A stretch of 64,000 nucleotides of DNA. Source: Cryptomeria japonica. Taxonomy: Eukaryota > Streptophyta > Pinopsida > Cupressales > Cupressaceae. The translations under genes were made by a program, and so were the position numbers. The notes below the pieces were generated by a model. The model was not told the origin of the DNA. It searched no databases and worked only from the letters and a program-made list of their open reading frames with translations. The DNA is taken from assembly GCF_030272615.1 (NCBI RefSeq), contig NC_081408.1, positions 607,978,173-608,042,172 on the forward strand, read 5' to 3'. This document shows positions 46,872 through 62,460 of this stretch, piece by piece. How positions within the stretch are numbered: position 1 is the stretch's first letter; each line of letters begins with the position of its first letter.

Positions 46872-48443
46872 TGATAACTCAATGATGAATAGATAGTACC
46901 AAACTAGTATTGAGGGGGGGGGGGGGAATCAGTACAGACAAAAGCACATTCCTAAAACCGGTTTGTCATCAGACACTGTGCTTTGGTAGACAAACAGTAA
47001 CACCGGTCTTAAACAGAGTACAACTAGCAAAACCCAGAATAATTGAGACAAGCATAAACTAGTTGACACTTATCTTTTCATACAATCTAAAACTTCATTT
47101 CCATTTCACCCTAGTGCATGAACAAGTAATCTATCATCAAAAATATATGAACAGCTAGATCAACATGATTTACCTTCAGACACAAATCACTTAAACCATC
47201 ACATGAATAACACCACACATGACACATAGATTTTTCACATGGAAACCCAACTAGGAAAAACCATGGTGGGGATGAATACCCACAAGCTATTTTTGAACTC
47301 TTTAGAAGTCTGCTCTATTAGGAGCCTTGTCTGGTTAAAGACTGATTCAATAGGTTTTGCTAGGAACCAATCCTGTTAGGGATCACCCAATTAAGGGTTA
47401 AACCTTGTTAAAGGTTACCTTGTTAGAGGATTTCAAGAACTCAATGGTTTTGAGTCACCCTGTCAAAGGATTTACATTAAGCTGGTTAAAGCTACCCTTT
47501 TAAGGGATTTCCCAACTGTTGAAGTGGTTAGAGATCAACAGGTATTACAATGATCTAGTAATAGCACTCAATGCCAATGCAGATCCACTTTAGCTCCTCT
47601 TCACCTTCTGCACTTACACTCTGCAGGTATCACTTCTCTCCTCTGGTCTGGCAAGAATCACGTATCTCTTCACTTGGATACACACACACAAATTTTCTAT
47701 ATTAAGTATCATAGAATAACAAATCTCATTCTACACAAAGGTGTCCCTCATTGGAGTTGAACTTGGGTCTCCATATTGAGAACACAATGCTTTAACCAAC
47801 TAAGCTCAACCCCTTGGACACACACACAACTTTTGCCAACAACCTCAGAAAGAAACACAACATTGACCTTATAGGAAACAAATAGGTCGGTAGCATAAAC
47901 CCTAAACCTGTTAGGTTAAGCAATTCAAATGGTTCAATCCTGACCATTGAGTACATTGCATTAAATGCAATAGTCTTGAACCAATCTCAAGACATTCTCC
48001 ATCAATTGTTTTCCACTACTTTCATGGTGGCTGATAACCCATCACGTGTTTTCACCGTTTATAGACTTTATACATTCCCAAGGTAGATAGGAACAATCTC
48101 CTTCATGCAAGATCCTTCACGCACACAAGGCTGACATGGCAACATGATCTGTTCATCGTTACAATGCTAACTCATCACACAAAGTCACCGGTTGAGTTAC
48201 ACAGGCTTGAATCACTTCAATGAAAAACCCTGAAGTTGAGACTACCAACTGGTAGTCATACAAAGCTTCCATGTACCGGTTCCCATATCAACATGCTGGT
48301 TCACCTTGAACAAACACACCGCTTCACTTTGGCACATATACTAGTTCACAATGTTATACCGGTTCTCTCTTCTTCAACATATTGACATCAATGACAACAT
48401 ATAATGTCATCATGTCCTCATACTGGTTCACATAATGCCAACA
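46872..48443 (-). repeat. Element D 5' LTR
   Basis: 1572 bp including a SINE candidate of about 120 bp. It begins TGATAACTCAATGATGAATA and ends ATAATGCCAACA on the plus strand. The poly-G tract near 46914-46926 is 13 G long, the longest here. Apart from the SINE it matches the split 3' LTR in length. Confidence 0.93.
47692..47812 (-). repeat. tRNA-derived SINE candidate inserted in the D 5' LTR
   Basis: Absent from the D 3' LTR and both C LTRs at this position. On the minus strand it has a polymerase III A-box-like GAGCTTAGTTGG (about 47808-47797) and a B-box-like AAGTTCAACTCC (about 47764-47753), then a short non-tRNA tail. Near-direct repeats CTTGGATACACACACACAA (47673) and CTTGGACACACACACAA (47813) flank it, like SINE target duplications. 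Body about 120 bp, typical of plant SINEs. Confidence 0.78.
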
Positions 48444-53180
<4,737 letters not shown>

Positions 53181-54181
53181 TATTAGACACAATGCACCAC
53201 TGAGAGGGGGGTGAATCAGTGGTTCTCAACTTTTCTCTTTAACTATCTCTATGAAATTATACTGATGAATAGATCTACCTGAATGCAGACTTACCAGTTA
53301 GTGAGGATACTAAACACAAATGCATTCACAAAAAGGGACATCACATAACACTAGTATGTATGAGGAAAACCCAAGATGGGAAAAACCTCAGTGAGTAATG
53401 CTACTGGAGTCTACTTCTCCAATCCAACCTCACAATGAAACTCTGTTAAGGGCACCAACCCAAGGAGCTACAACCACTGACTTATTTATGGGCACCAACC
53501 CAAAGGAGCTACAACATCTACCAGTTTATGGGCACCAACCCAAAGGATCTACAACCCTTGCATCGAGCTACAACTAAATGATCACAATGATAACATAAAA
53601 TACAAAAGTAGTCATACTGTTACAAGTGAATCTTGTAACCATTTCATATACCTTACTCTATTGGTGAGACACCTTCTCTGCTAGACCGGTACACCTCTCT
53701 CTTTGTTGTTGTATTGCCAGTAAATTATATTGGTACACCTTTCCTCTTCTTCTTCTCTATTGGATCTCCTCCTTACTACTCTTTTCTTCACCGGTACTAC
53801 AATCTACTAGTTCTTTGTTTGCCTTCTCTGTAGCTTCCTTCACTTTTGCTCTGCCAGTATGGACACTACCAGTTCTACACTGCTACTGGTTGAACACTTC
53901 AACCTGGTTCTCCCTCACCCTCAATCTCTTCTTTGATACTTGTTGAGCACTTGACTAATTTTTTTCTCACATGCAAAAGTAACATTGAATCACTTTGCAA
54001 CAACACTTTCAATATCTTTGGCTTGCATATATATAGCCTAGTTTTCCTGCCAAAGGCCAATTCAAATCTCAAGTAGTTAGGGTTTCCTCATCATCTTTGA
54101 GGCAAACCAAATCCAATCAGATCTTGACTGATCTGATCTCCTAGATAGCCAACTATACATCTGTGCCATTAATGCACCTTC
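53181..54181 (-). repeat. LTR F: element-A-like LTR fragment
   Basis: On the minus strand it ends GATTCACCCCCCTCTCAGTG then GTGCATTGTGTCTAATA, matching the end of the element A LTR with CTAATA for CCAACA. A TATATATATG box lies near 54030. Three 40-bp tandem units sit at 53450-53569. Interrupted at 54181 by element E. Confidence 0.7.
53450..53569 (-). repeat. Three 40-bp tandem units in LTR F
   Basis: GGGCACCAACCCAAAGGAGC starts at 53450, 53490 and 53530, exactly 40 bp apart. Element A has the related sequence once, near 6278-6335 on the opposite strand. Confidence 0.88.
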
Positions 54182-55142
54182 TGTATACACCTAAAAATGG
54201 TCTGAAGATAATTAATTAAATAAGCAATTATTTAATTAATCCCTCCCCAATTTAATTGAATTCACTAAGCAATTTGATTAAATCTCTCATTCATCTACTT
54301 ATTAATAAATCTAAGGATTTATTAAATAGGTTCATTTCACCCCTTTAATCAATTAATTCCCCCCATCAAATTAATTTCTTCTAAATCCCCTAATTAATTA
54401 AAACAAATCAAATCATGAGTTGTTGAGATTAATTAGCCATTTTCCTAATATTTGAATTTTTAAATTCAAATTCTCCTAACTTCTACCACTCCTAAACCTA
54501 ACCCATTCTACCTACCACCTTGTCCCCTTTCATCCAACATCTTCTAGAACCTTTGTGACACTTGTCACTAAGTGTTCCCTTTAATCCAACTCCCTTTGCC
54601 AACCTCCTCCAATTTACCCATTGATATCTTCAGATCAATCTCAATCGTTGATTCATGCCAACTCACCCCTAGCCTTGGAAAATCCTATAAATAGACCTCA
54701 TTTTGGAGCTCAAAGGGTCCTAATTTCATATGATTTTTGCATATCATTTGATTCGATCTCAATCATAGCTTAAGCATTGTTACTGTAGGCATCTAGCTTA
54801 TAGTTTATCAGTTTTAGCAATGTTATCATGCCCATTTCAGCTTAACTCTTAGCTTAATCATGCTAGGATAATCATGAATTCATATAGATTAATCATGCTA
54901 TCATGCTATATCATGCATCTTAATCATTCAAATCCTCCATCTAAGTATAGTCAAGTCACTTGAATTTGCATACTAAAATCTGAGAGCAAAATCCACACTC
55001 ATATTTACTAGGAGGTAATAAGTCGATTAGCTATGGTTTTATGTTTTATTGATTTAATCTACTAACCATGCTTATAATGATTTATTCAGTGCATTGTGTT
55101 GCAGGAACAAGTATAATAGGTACACCACACAAATACATGACA
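54182..55142 (+). repeat. Element E 5' LTR
   Basis: TGTATACACCTAAAAATGG to ACAAATACATGACA. It starts with TTAATTAA-rich sequence, then a pyrimidine-rich part and TATAAATA at 54686-54693. It aligns along its whole length with 62461-63440. Confidence 0.95.
54686..54693 (+). promoter_or_regulatory. TATA box of element E LTR
   Basis: TATAAATA in the context AAATCCTATAAATAGACC, unchanged in the 3' LTR (62984-62991). Confidence 0.65.
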
Positions 55143-55145
55143 TTT

Positions 55146-55163
55146 TGGCACCCACCGTGGGGC
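55146..55163 (+). promoter_or_regulatory. Element E primer-binding site
   Basis: TGGCACCCACCGTGGGGC, starting three bases after the LTR. It is one change from the TGGCGCCCACCGTGGGG found in many plant gypsy elements. The tRNA is not assigned here. Confidence 0.7.
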
Positions 55164-56930
55164 AGAAATCATCATTTTCGGCCTCTTAATCTTCAGGAAA
55201 CATCTTCCCTATCCGGCTCTGGTGCATAAATTCATACGAGTTGCCTTTTCAACTCATACAAACTTCCTTTCAATCTTGGATGACACCTCATCTTGACTCA
55301 TATGAGCCATGCCCTTTAAAAATTGCATCTAGAACTCTTGGAGACCTTTCTAACGAGGTAAACGGCTTGTAATTTTGAGTCTCGAGTACAAAGTTATGCC
55401 TATCTGAAGTTGGGATAAAATTTCATATAATTTTTTTGAAAATTTCATAATTCGGATCACTAATGCTAACTTTGATCTGTTTATGAGATATTGGCAACCT
55501 AACTCTTTCTTGTAGATATGCTTGTCAAAGACAAACTCAAAACACAATCATGACTACTAATGGATCTATTTTGTAGGTTGGCTAAGGATTCAGCAAAAAA
55601 ACATTGTGTATTCTTTAAGATTTTTAGGCACATTTCAATTTGGGCTTAAAGAAATAAACTATCATGTCTTGTGTGTGTTTGATGATAGGCGAGTATGCTC
55701 TCACCTTTCTTAGGTGATCAGAAAGCTAGACTCATCTTTTTGCTTTCATTAGTGCATCTCTTTAGCAGGCCTGCCCTCCCGAGGAGTTATTAACTCTTAG
55801 CCATTAAGGCCGGTGAGAGGGGAATGACCTAAGTGGGAATGACTAACGCTAAGTAATCCAACCCACTATAAAAAAAATGTGTTTTTGATAAAAATCAAAG
55901 CAATGACAGTGCTTGAGAATAGCTCCCGTCCATACCTTCGAGTATATCAAACCTTGCTTTTCAAGGCTGGGGGGCCTCTTAATTGAGTTTATACCCCGAC
56001 GCGCTGAATAGATCCCTTACTAGTGTCAGTTAAAATAGAAGCTACCTGATTCACCTCCGAAAGGGTGATAATCTTTGTGTAAGAGAGATAGTAACTCTCC
56101 CAAGACACTTGCCATATCGTGCGCCCATTAGCATTTGGAGTCGGATAATACAGCGTTGAGAATCCATTGCGTGAGACTCAGTGGCCGTATTCTGATTAGC
56201 TATTGGGTGTGTACCTAAGTCAGCAAGCAAAGGTTTTCATTCTTAGCCAACTTCCTTAGGGTTTAGCTTGATTGAGAGTCATGTATCACATCATGTGTTT
56301 GCTGTGTATTCATCCCTAAAAATGAAAAATCAAACACTTAAAAGTAGAAAACCAAAGTAAAACATCAAAATTCAGTGATCAAAACTCAAACAAACAAACA
56401 CTTTTTATCACTGTTCAAATACCCGTTGTATGAGTCAGAAGTCTCTATCATATTTCTTGATCCTTTGTTGTATGAGTTAAGATATTTTGTTGTATTGCTT
56501 GATCTTCTGTCGTACGAGTCAAGGTTCTATGTTATATGAAACACTGCTTTTCACATGAAGTCACTAGTTTGTCGTTCTATTTTGTATCTTGTGTCATCCT
56601 AAGTTGAATCTATCATATGAAACTCTGCATCTGTCAGTCCAGAGCTGTGTCCTGCATGCCTATTTTAGATTTTTCATTTCTACCTAATCAATTTGTAGTA
56701 AGCATAAACACCTATTATTTGTCAATCTATGCTTAGATTGTCTGCTTGATTTTCTTGGTCAAGTTATCATCCATCAAAATTAGACTTTAGAAAATATACA
56801 CCTCAAGATTTTCAAGTGCTCACCCCCAACAAGTTCAAGATCTAAACATCTCAAAGTGCATTATTACCGTCTTTGATAAACTGATCACTCAAACATAGTT
56901 TCTCATTAGGATCAATCATCCTTTATCACA
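55164..56930 (+). other. Element E long leader, non-coding
   Basis: About 1.8 kb without a long ORF. The block near 55780-56280 (GCCGGTGAGAGGGGAATGAC, GGAATGACTAACGCTAAGTA, CGCGCTGAATAGATCC) is more GC-rich than its surroundings and looks constrained or structured, as in long leaders of Tat/Ogre-type elements (inference). Confidence 0.5.
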
Positions 56931-56933
56931 AAA

Positions 56934-57548
56934 TTGAAACATTTGGTCAGGATAATTTCATCCCACATTGTAGGATATATCATTCCTACTGGACTTGGTT
57001 CTTATAAAATCATCACCATTGCACTCCTAAACCGAAGATCGAAAAACTTGCAAACCTTTAAACACTTGAATCCTCTTTTAGTGTCATATCACTCTATGGC
57101 CTTGAAATTGACTATTGATCACTTACCCAAAACAACGTTTAGACAATCAAACCCCTGAAATGGAAACAAGAACATTTGTAATAGCTGAAAATCATATCAA
57201 CATGACATATCAAAGCAAAACACAAGAAGAACACATGACAAGCCAGCATATCAGAGAAATCAAACAAGTTCAAAATCAAAATCCAACTATGTTAAGACCT
57301 CACAAAGACTTAAATACATCTCAAAAGAAAGGTGGCTCTTTTATGCACCTCTTAAAGAGATCCCTAAAGGATTTGGCTAAAGAAGATCAAAATCATACAC
57401 CTATGTCTAACAATGATTATCCATCCATAAGAAAATTGATGCTCCAAAGGCATCTATTCCTACACCTCTTGAAAGATTGCAAGAACCTTCCATAGCATCC
57501 TTGCCAAATAAGGCATCCAAAGCTGAAGTTTCCTAAGGGATATCCATA
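56934..57548 (+). pseudogene. Element E gag remnant
   Basis: Short Lys/Gln-rich pieces in different frames (56934-57158, 57115-57495) with no recognisable retro-gag core or zinc knuckle. The last part (LKDCKNLP region and EVS*GIS at about 57531) leads into the protease frame, so it probably represents the gag/protease junction after a large deletion or decay. Confidence 0.4.
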
Positions 57549-58910
57549 ATGGCCATCAAACCTATTTCAAAGGATCCTATTCAAAGCTCATCTCCTTCAT
57601 ATCCAAGCATTGATTCATTGCAAAATACCCATAGTGCTTCCTTGCAAATTGAAGTCCTCATTCATAGAACGCTTGTTAAACGTGTCCTAATAGATGGGGG
57701 AGTTGGCTTGAACATTTTCTCTATGAATCTTGTCTGTGCTCTAGGCTATTCAGAAGATGTACTTGATCCCCAGAAAAAGATAAAAATCAAAGCACATAAT
57801 GAAGAAGAGCATTCATCTAAAGGAATGGTGATATTACCCATCATAGTGGGACACTTGCAAAAAGATACAGCATGTCAAGTTCTACACTTGGACCTACCAT
57901 ACAACATACTCTTGGGGAGACCATGGATTTAGGATATACAAGCTACTACATCAACATACCATCAGTGCTTAAAATTTCCCCACAATGGACAAGAAATCAC
58001 TATCTCAGCATAATCAAATCCATTGCAGTGTTGTAATGATCTGAAATCAGCTCAAGAGGTCATTGTTTCACATAATAGAGAGGTAGCAGCTTCAAGCACA
58101 CAATCCAAGGAACAATCATTTGAATCAATTTTATCAAACATGGAAAAACAAATGTAGCTAAAAGATCAAGGGAACAGAGAATATTTTCTATCATGGAAAA
58201 ACAAACAAGAGCAACTTCAAATTGAGAGGGATGAAGAAGCAGATATAGTAGTCGATGTAGTTCACATGTATGCAGAACACACATTAGGAAATAGCCTACT
58301 TGAATTAGAATCACATTCGACTGACATGGACTTAATCGAGGACGATCAGGATTTTCTTATACAAGGTCATTCTGATGAGAGTACCATTCTAGACATCGAA
58401 ATACATATTGAAAGCTCTAACATCTCTATCATGACCCCTAATATCTTTGAAACTATTCAACCTGAAGATCCTTTATCCTTAAGCTATCCTGAACCTATGG
58501 ACTAGGAAAATGAAGGACATACTAACATTGATACCCTACCTAATGACCATGCCATATCCTTATATCTTGATGAAATCAAACCCACAACAAATTTCACCAG
58601 GGATTCCGCTAACGTATCTTTGAGTCAAAGGGATGTCAAATCTCCTAGTCACAAAAGTGAAAATCAAGAAAACAATATTAGGTCTAATGTTGAAAACCAT
58701 TTACTGGCAACATTAGATCGAGAAAAAGTAAAAATAAAGGATGCATCTAATGGTGAAAACCTCCTTGAGGCACCAAAAGATGGGATATTTGACACCTTAC
58801 CAAAAGGTTATCAAGAGAAGTTATCTATCATAATAGCACCAGCAAAGGCAACTATCATTGGCACAATTGATCTACTTCCAACAGTTTCTTTATCAAAAAT
58901 AGCAAGGTAA
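57549..58910 (+). pseudogene. Element E protease and linker, broken
   Basis: Retroviral-type aspartic protease: RVLIDGGVGLNIFSMNLV near 57684-57737, where DGG replaces the usual D-S/T-G, and PYNILLGRPWI near 57897-57930 as the second landmark. Then a long acidic linker runs to LPKGYQEKLSIIIAP and TIDLLPTVSLSKIA near 58900. Stops at 57931, 58011, 58155 and 58503 all fit Gln codons. No RT motif (YxDD, PFGLxNA) follows. Confidence 0.8.
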
Positions 58911-59009
58911 AAATACTTGAAACCATTCAAAAGGTGGAAAATCAACTTTACCTTTTCATATACAGATGTTCCAAGGTTCGATCCATATCTTACAATACAT
59001 CACCTGAAT

Positions 59010-59120
59010 ATCAGTCCAAGAGCAAGTATCAATAATGGAACACATCATGGATCAAGAGCAAACATCAATAAAGGAACATAACATGGATCAAGAGAAAGCA
59101 TCAATAAAGGAACACAACAT
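59010..59120 (+). repeat. About three tandem units at the RT deletion site
   Basis: ATGGATCAAGAGCAAACATC and AATAAAGGAACA(C/T)AAC recur at about 59047 and 59092, with a further diverged unit at 59018. Period is roughly 40-45 bp. They occupy the place where RT should be. Confidence 0.75.
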
Positions 59121-59139
59121 AAATCAGAAGCAGGCATTC

Positions 59140-59657
59140 TATTCATCAAAATGGCTGTAGAATGGAATATTAAACAACTTCAAGTCTTTGGAGACTCTCA
59201 ACTTGTCATTAATCAAATCAATGATGACTATCAAATAGAAGATGACAAACTCATGCCTTACAAAAAGATATTAGATTATATCAAGAAGTAGTTTGTAGAA
59301 ATAACTTTTGAACAGATCCCCATAAATGACAACAAAGTAGCAAACGCCATGGCTACACTTGCTTCTCTATTGCAGACACAAGAAAATCAACAATGTTATG
59401 AATTCCTAGCTGAAGAGTTGTTTCATCCCGCCTATAATTGTCCTAATTCCCAAACCATTTGTCAACTTATTAGACACAATTCCTCCCACTATGGCCAAAC
59501 TTACACATACCTGAAAGACAATATCTTACCTCCTGACTTATCAAAAAACCAAAAGAGAAATTTTATTCACCAATCCTCACATTTTACTCTTGTCGTGGAT
59601 ACCCTGTATAAACGAGGTCTAGATGGTACTCTCTTAAGATGTCTTGAATAAGAAGAA
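59140..59657 (+). pseudogene. Element E RNase H C-terminal part and spacer
   Basis: AGILFIKMAVEWNIKQLQVF then GDSQLVINQINDDYQI (59145-59240) matches the last half of gypsy RNase H (GDS-LV--Q---Y). A stop at 59290 is at a Gln position. VANAMATLASL follows near 59340, the usual end of this domain. The N-terminal catalytic residues are missing. Confidence 0.8.
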
Positions 59658-60720
59658 TCTGAGAAGGCTTTACATGAAGTCCATAATGGCATTTGTGGCA
59701 CTCATTCAAGTGGTCTTACCCTTTTGAAAAAACTCTTACGCTTGGGCTACTATTGGCTGACTATGGAACGAGATTCTTTTAAGATAGCAAGAACATGCAA
59801 ACAATGTCAGATCCATGGGAATTTGATTCATGCACCATCACAGGAATGCTTTAGCAACATCTTGGCCTTTTTGTCAATGGGGACTTGATCTAGTAGGAAA
59901 GATAAATCCTTCCTCATCTAATGGACACAAATTCATCCTGGTAGCTACTGAATATTTCACAAAATGGATTGAAGCGGTACCTCTCATAAACATCACAGGA
60001 AAAAAAATTGCTGCATTTATCTTGAACTATATCATCTGTCACTATGGAATACCAATGACCATTATTGCTGATAATGGGCGACCATTCAAGAATCAAGATG
60101 TACAAGAGCTCTGTGAGAAGTTCAAAATCTAGCATAGATTCTCCACACCATATTATCCACAGGGAAATGGATAGGCAGAACCATCTAACAAAACTATCCT
60201 GAAAATTCTTAAAAAGATAGTGAATGATGTTGGGAAAGATTGGCATATCCAACTAAACCCTGCTCTATGGGCTTACCACACCAATATCCGCACATTGACA
60301 GGTGCCACACCTTTCTCTCTTGTATATGGATCAGAAGCCATATTGCCAATCAAAGTAGAGATACCCTCTCTACGTGTATCACTAAAAGGACTCATCCCAA
60401 ATGAAGAACAAAGCGTATCTAGACTGCAAGAGTTAGAACTAATCCATGAACGCAGACACAATTCCTTTGATCATCTAAAGGTATATCAACAAAGAATGTG
60501 TTGGAGCTATAGTCATAAGGTCAAACCAAGAATCTTTCAAGTTGGAGAACTAGTGCTAAAAGAAAATCCATGCAACCAGGCAGATCGAGAAAAGAAAGGA
60601 AAATTTGAACCAAACTAGTTAGGTCCATTTGTGGTCACATCAGTATTTGGGTCAGGAGCATATTAGTTATCAACATAGGATGGAGATCAACTCGAGGAAC
60701 CTATCAATAACATGCACCTA
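59658..60720 (+). pseudogene. Element E integrase, broken
   Basis: Zinc domain: HEVHNGICGTHSSG then ARTCKQCQIHG (about 59675-59820), H-x-H-x-C-x2-C. A frameshift near 59840-59865 precedes the catalytic core. There the D, D and E of the triad are seen in WGLDLVG (about 59878), ADNGRPF (about 60069) and GNG*AE (about 60166-60180). TPFSLVYGSEAILPIKVEI follows near 60308, then QVGELVLKENP near 60540 in the C-terminal region. Stops at 60130, 60172, 60617, 60664 and 60677; all but 60617 (probably Trp) fit Gln. Confidence 0.9.
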
Positions 60721-60732
60721 AAAAAGTTCTAT

Positions 60733-62446
60733 GTCTGAAAAATAAAAAAAAAATAAAAAACAGGGAAAAATTAAAAAAATCCTAAAAAGTGAAAAAAAAA
60801 AAAGAAAAAAACAAAACCAAATATCAAAAAAAGTGCAATAAAAATAGATGGTGAAAACCTGGCAAATAGGCGCTATTTGTCTGCTAGCTCTTCCATCTTT
60901 TAGTTCATGCATTCATTTTTCCATCAGCGCTGATCATCATGAAGCCTTTATACATATGTAGACATCCCAAGTGGCTTCTTACCATGGTTTGGATCATTGG
61001 ATATATCATAACAACTTTGTTTCTAGGCTTGGGGAAAAATCCTACACCTATCTAGGGGCAAACTCTTGATCATTTATAGCTTAATCAAACAAGTAGACCA
61101 AATAGTTAGACAAATCTTATCAAGCAAAAACTGAGACACATCCAACATTGAACACAAGATCAAACTGTCAACTATCAAGCTATCACGAAATCAATCTAAG
61201 AACATCACACACTTTTTAGTGAATAATATCTTTTGGATAAGGATTTTAACATGATTGTTCAAACTTTTTTATATTGCTTACCGCTATCATGATTTCTGAG
61301 TGACTCTAGGATGTCTTTAACTAGAGGAACAAGGAAGAAACATGATATTTTTCTTGTTTGCTATCTGAAAATTAATCACGAATATGTGCAAATTTGTCTC
61401 AGGACATGATCATCAGAATATCATTGAAGACATTTCCAATTTGCATATTGAAATGATTAATACTGCCTGTTTTATGCAAGCAACACTCAGGTCATCTCGG
61501 TTGAATTATACCTCGATGCTTGTGTTAACTTGCTATATCAAAATCTAGGGAAATAGTGCTCAAGTCATCATGGTTTAATTATACCATCGATGTTTGCACT
61601 CACTTCCCACATTTCAAAAAGCTCAATGATGACAAAAATGCAAAATAATCCAGTGACTGGTCTAGTCACAGCTTTGCATTTCATTTGCATTTTAGCTTGC
61701 ATTTCATTCTTCCATGGGATCCTACAAGCTCCTTTTATCCAAGGTTATATCTATCACACGAATCATCAAAGTATCATCACAAGTGTATACGCAATTAGAA
61801 TGATGATTCATCTCTTTCATGATATTATCAACCTAGCTCAAATCCTATGCTATCTCTCTCAACAGAACCAACAATCAGCATATCCAAAATATTTCTGCAA
61901 CTTGATATCAATAAAATGTCAGTTCTTTATCTAATCAACCTTATCAAATCAAATCAATCAATCAAACCTAATCAATTCTATCACGTCTTATACAGGATGA
62001 ATCCTTCCCCAAACCAGACGATCTGATTCTGATTCACACCTTATACAAGATGTATCCTTCTCAAAACTAGATGTTCTGATCATGTCTTATATAGGATGAA
62101 TTCTTCCTAAAACCAAACACTTTGATCATTGTTGTCTTATATAGGATGAATCCTTCCTGAAACTAGACTGAATCTAATCAATCAAGATTTTTCAATCTTA
62201 CCAATTTAAGCAATCAAGCTAATCAAAGAACTCACACTTTCATCAAACAATAGTTGTAGAAATCAAATCAAATCTATTGGGATATCAATCTCACAAAACT
62301 CCAAAGATCAATTCTCTCAATTGATCTCCCGAGGGGGCATCATTATACTGGGAATTAGCAATCAAGAGCTGGGGCATCCTATCAAACCAACACCATCATC
62401 AAAATGAGATTATTCTTTAAATCAACACGTCATCATACCTCGCTTC
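60733..62446 (+). other. Element E 3' non-coding region
   Basis: 1.7 kb without a supported ORF. It has an A-rich block (60733-60830), a two-copy repeat of about 72 bp (CTC(A/G)GTCAT...GGTTGAATTATACC near 61490 and 61562) and a four-copy array at 61983-62172. Confidence 0.6.
61983..62172 (+). repeat. Four-copy tandem array before the E 3' LTR
   Basis: Units of roughly 45-55 bp around GTCTTATATAGGATGAATCC and TTCCT(G/A)AAAC(T/C)AGAC, at about 61985, 62038, 62085 and 62134. Confidence 0.8.
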
Positions 62447-62460
62447 AAAGAGGGGCAAAA
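62447..62460 (+). promoter_or_regulatory. Element E polypurine tract
   Basis: AAAGAGGGGCAAAA directly before the 3' LTR. It is the usual plus-strand primer site, with one C interruption. Confidence 0.75.

Larger units (their letters stand above)
33339..48443 (-). mobile_element. Element D: copia LTR retrotransposon, split by nested element C
   Basis: Read on the - strand: 5' LTR (48443-46872, with a SINE candidate), primer-binding site, gag-pol (46800-42700), polypurine tract, and a 3' LTR split into 42460-42163 and 34484-33339 by element C. Outer flanks ATTTT (33334-33338) and ATTTC (48444-48448) differ by one base and are a likely target duplication. Gag-protease is nearly intact; pol is broken by stops and frameshifts. 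Same family as C. Confidence 0.92.

Noticed and set aside
53450-53569. CRISPR-like spaced repeat
   Set aside because: The 40-bp units are continuous, without unique spacers, and lie in a plant LTR.
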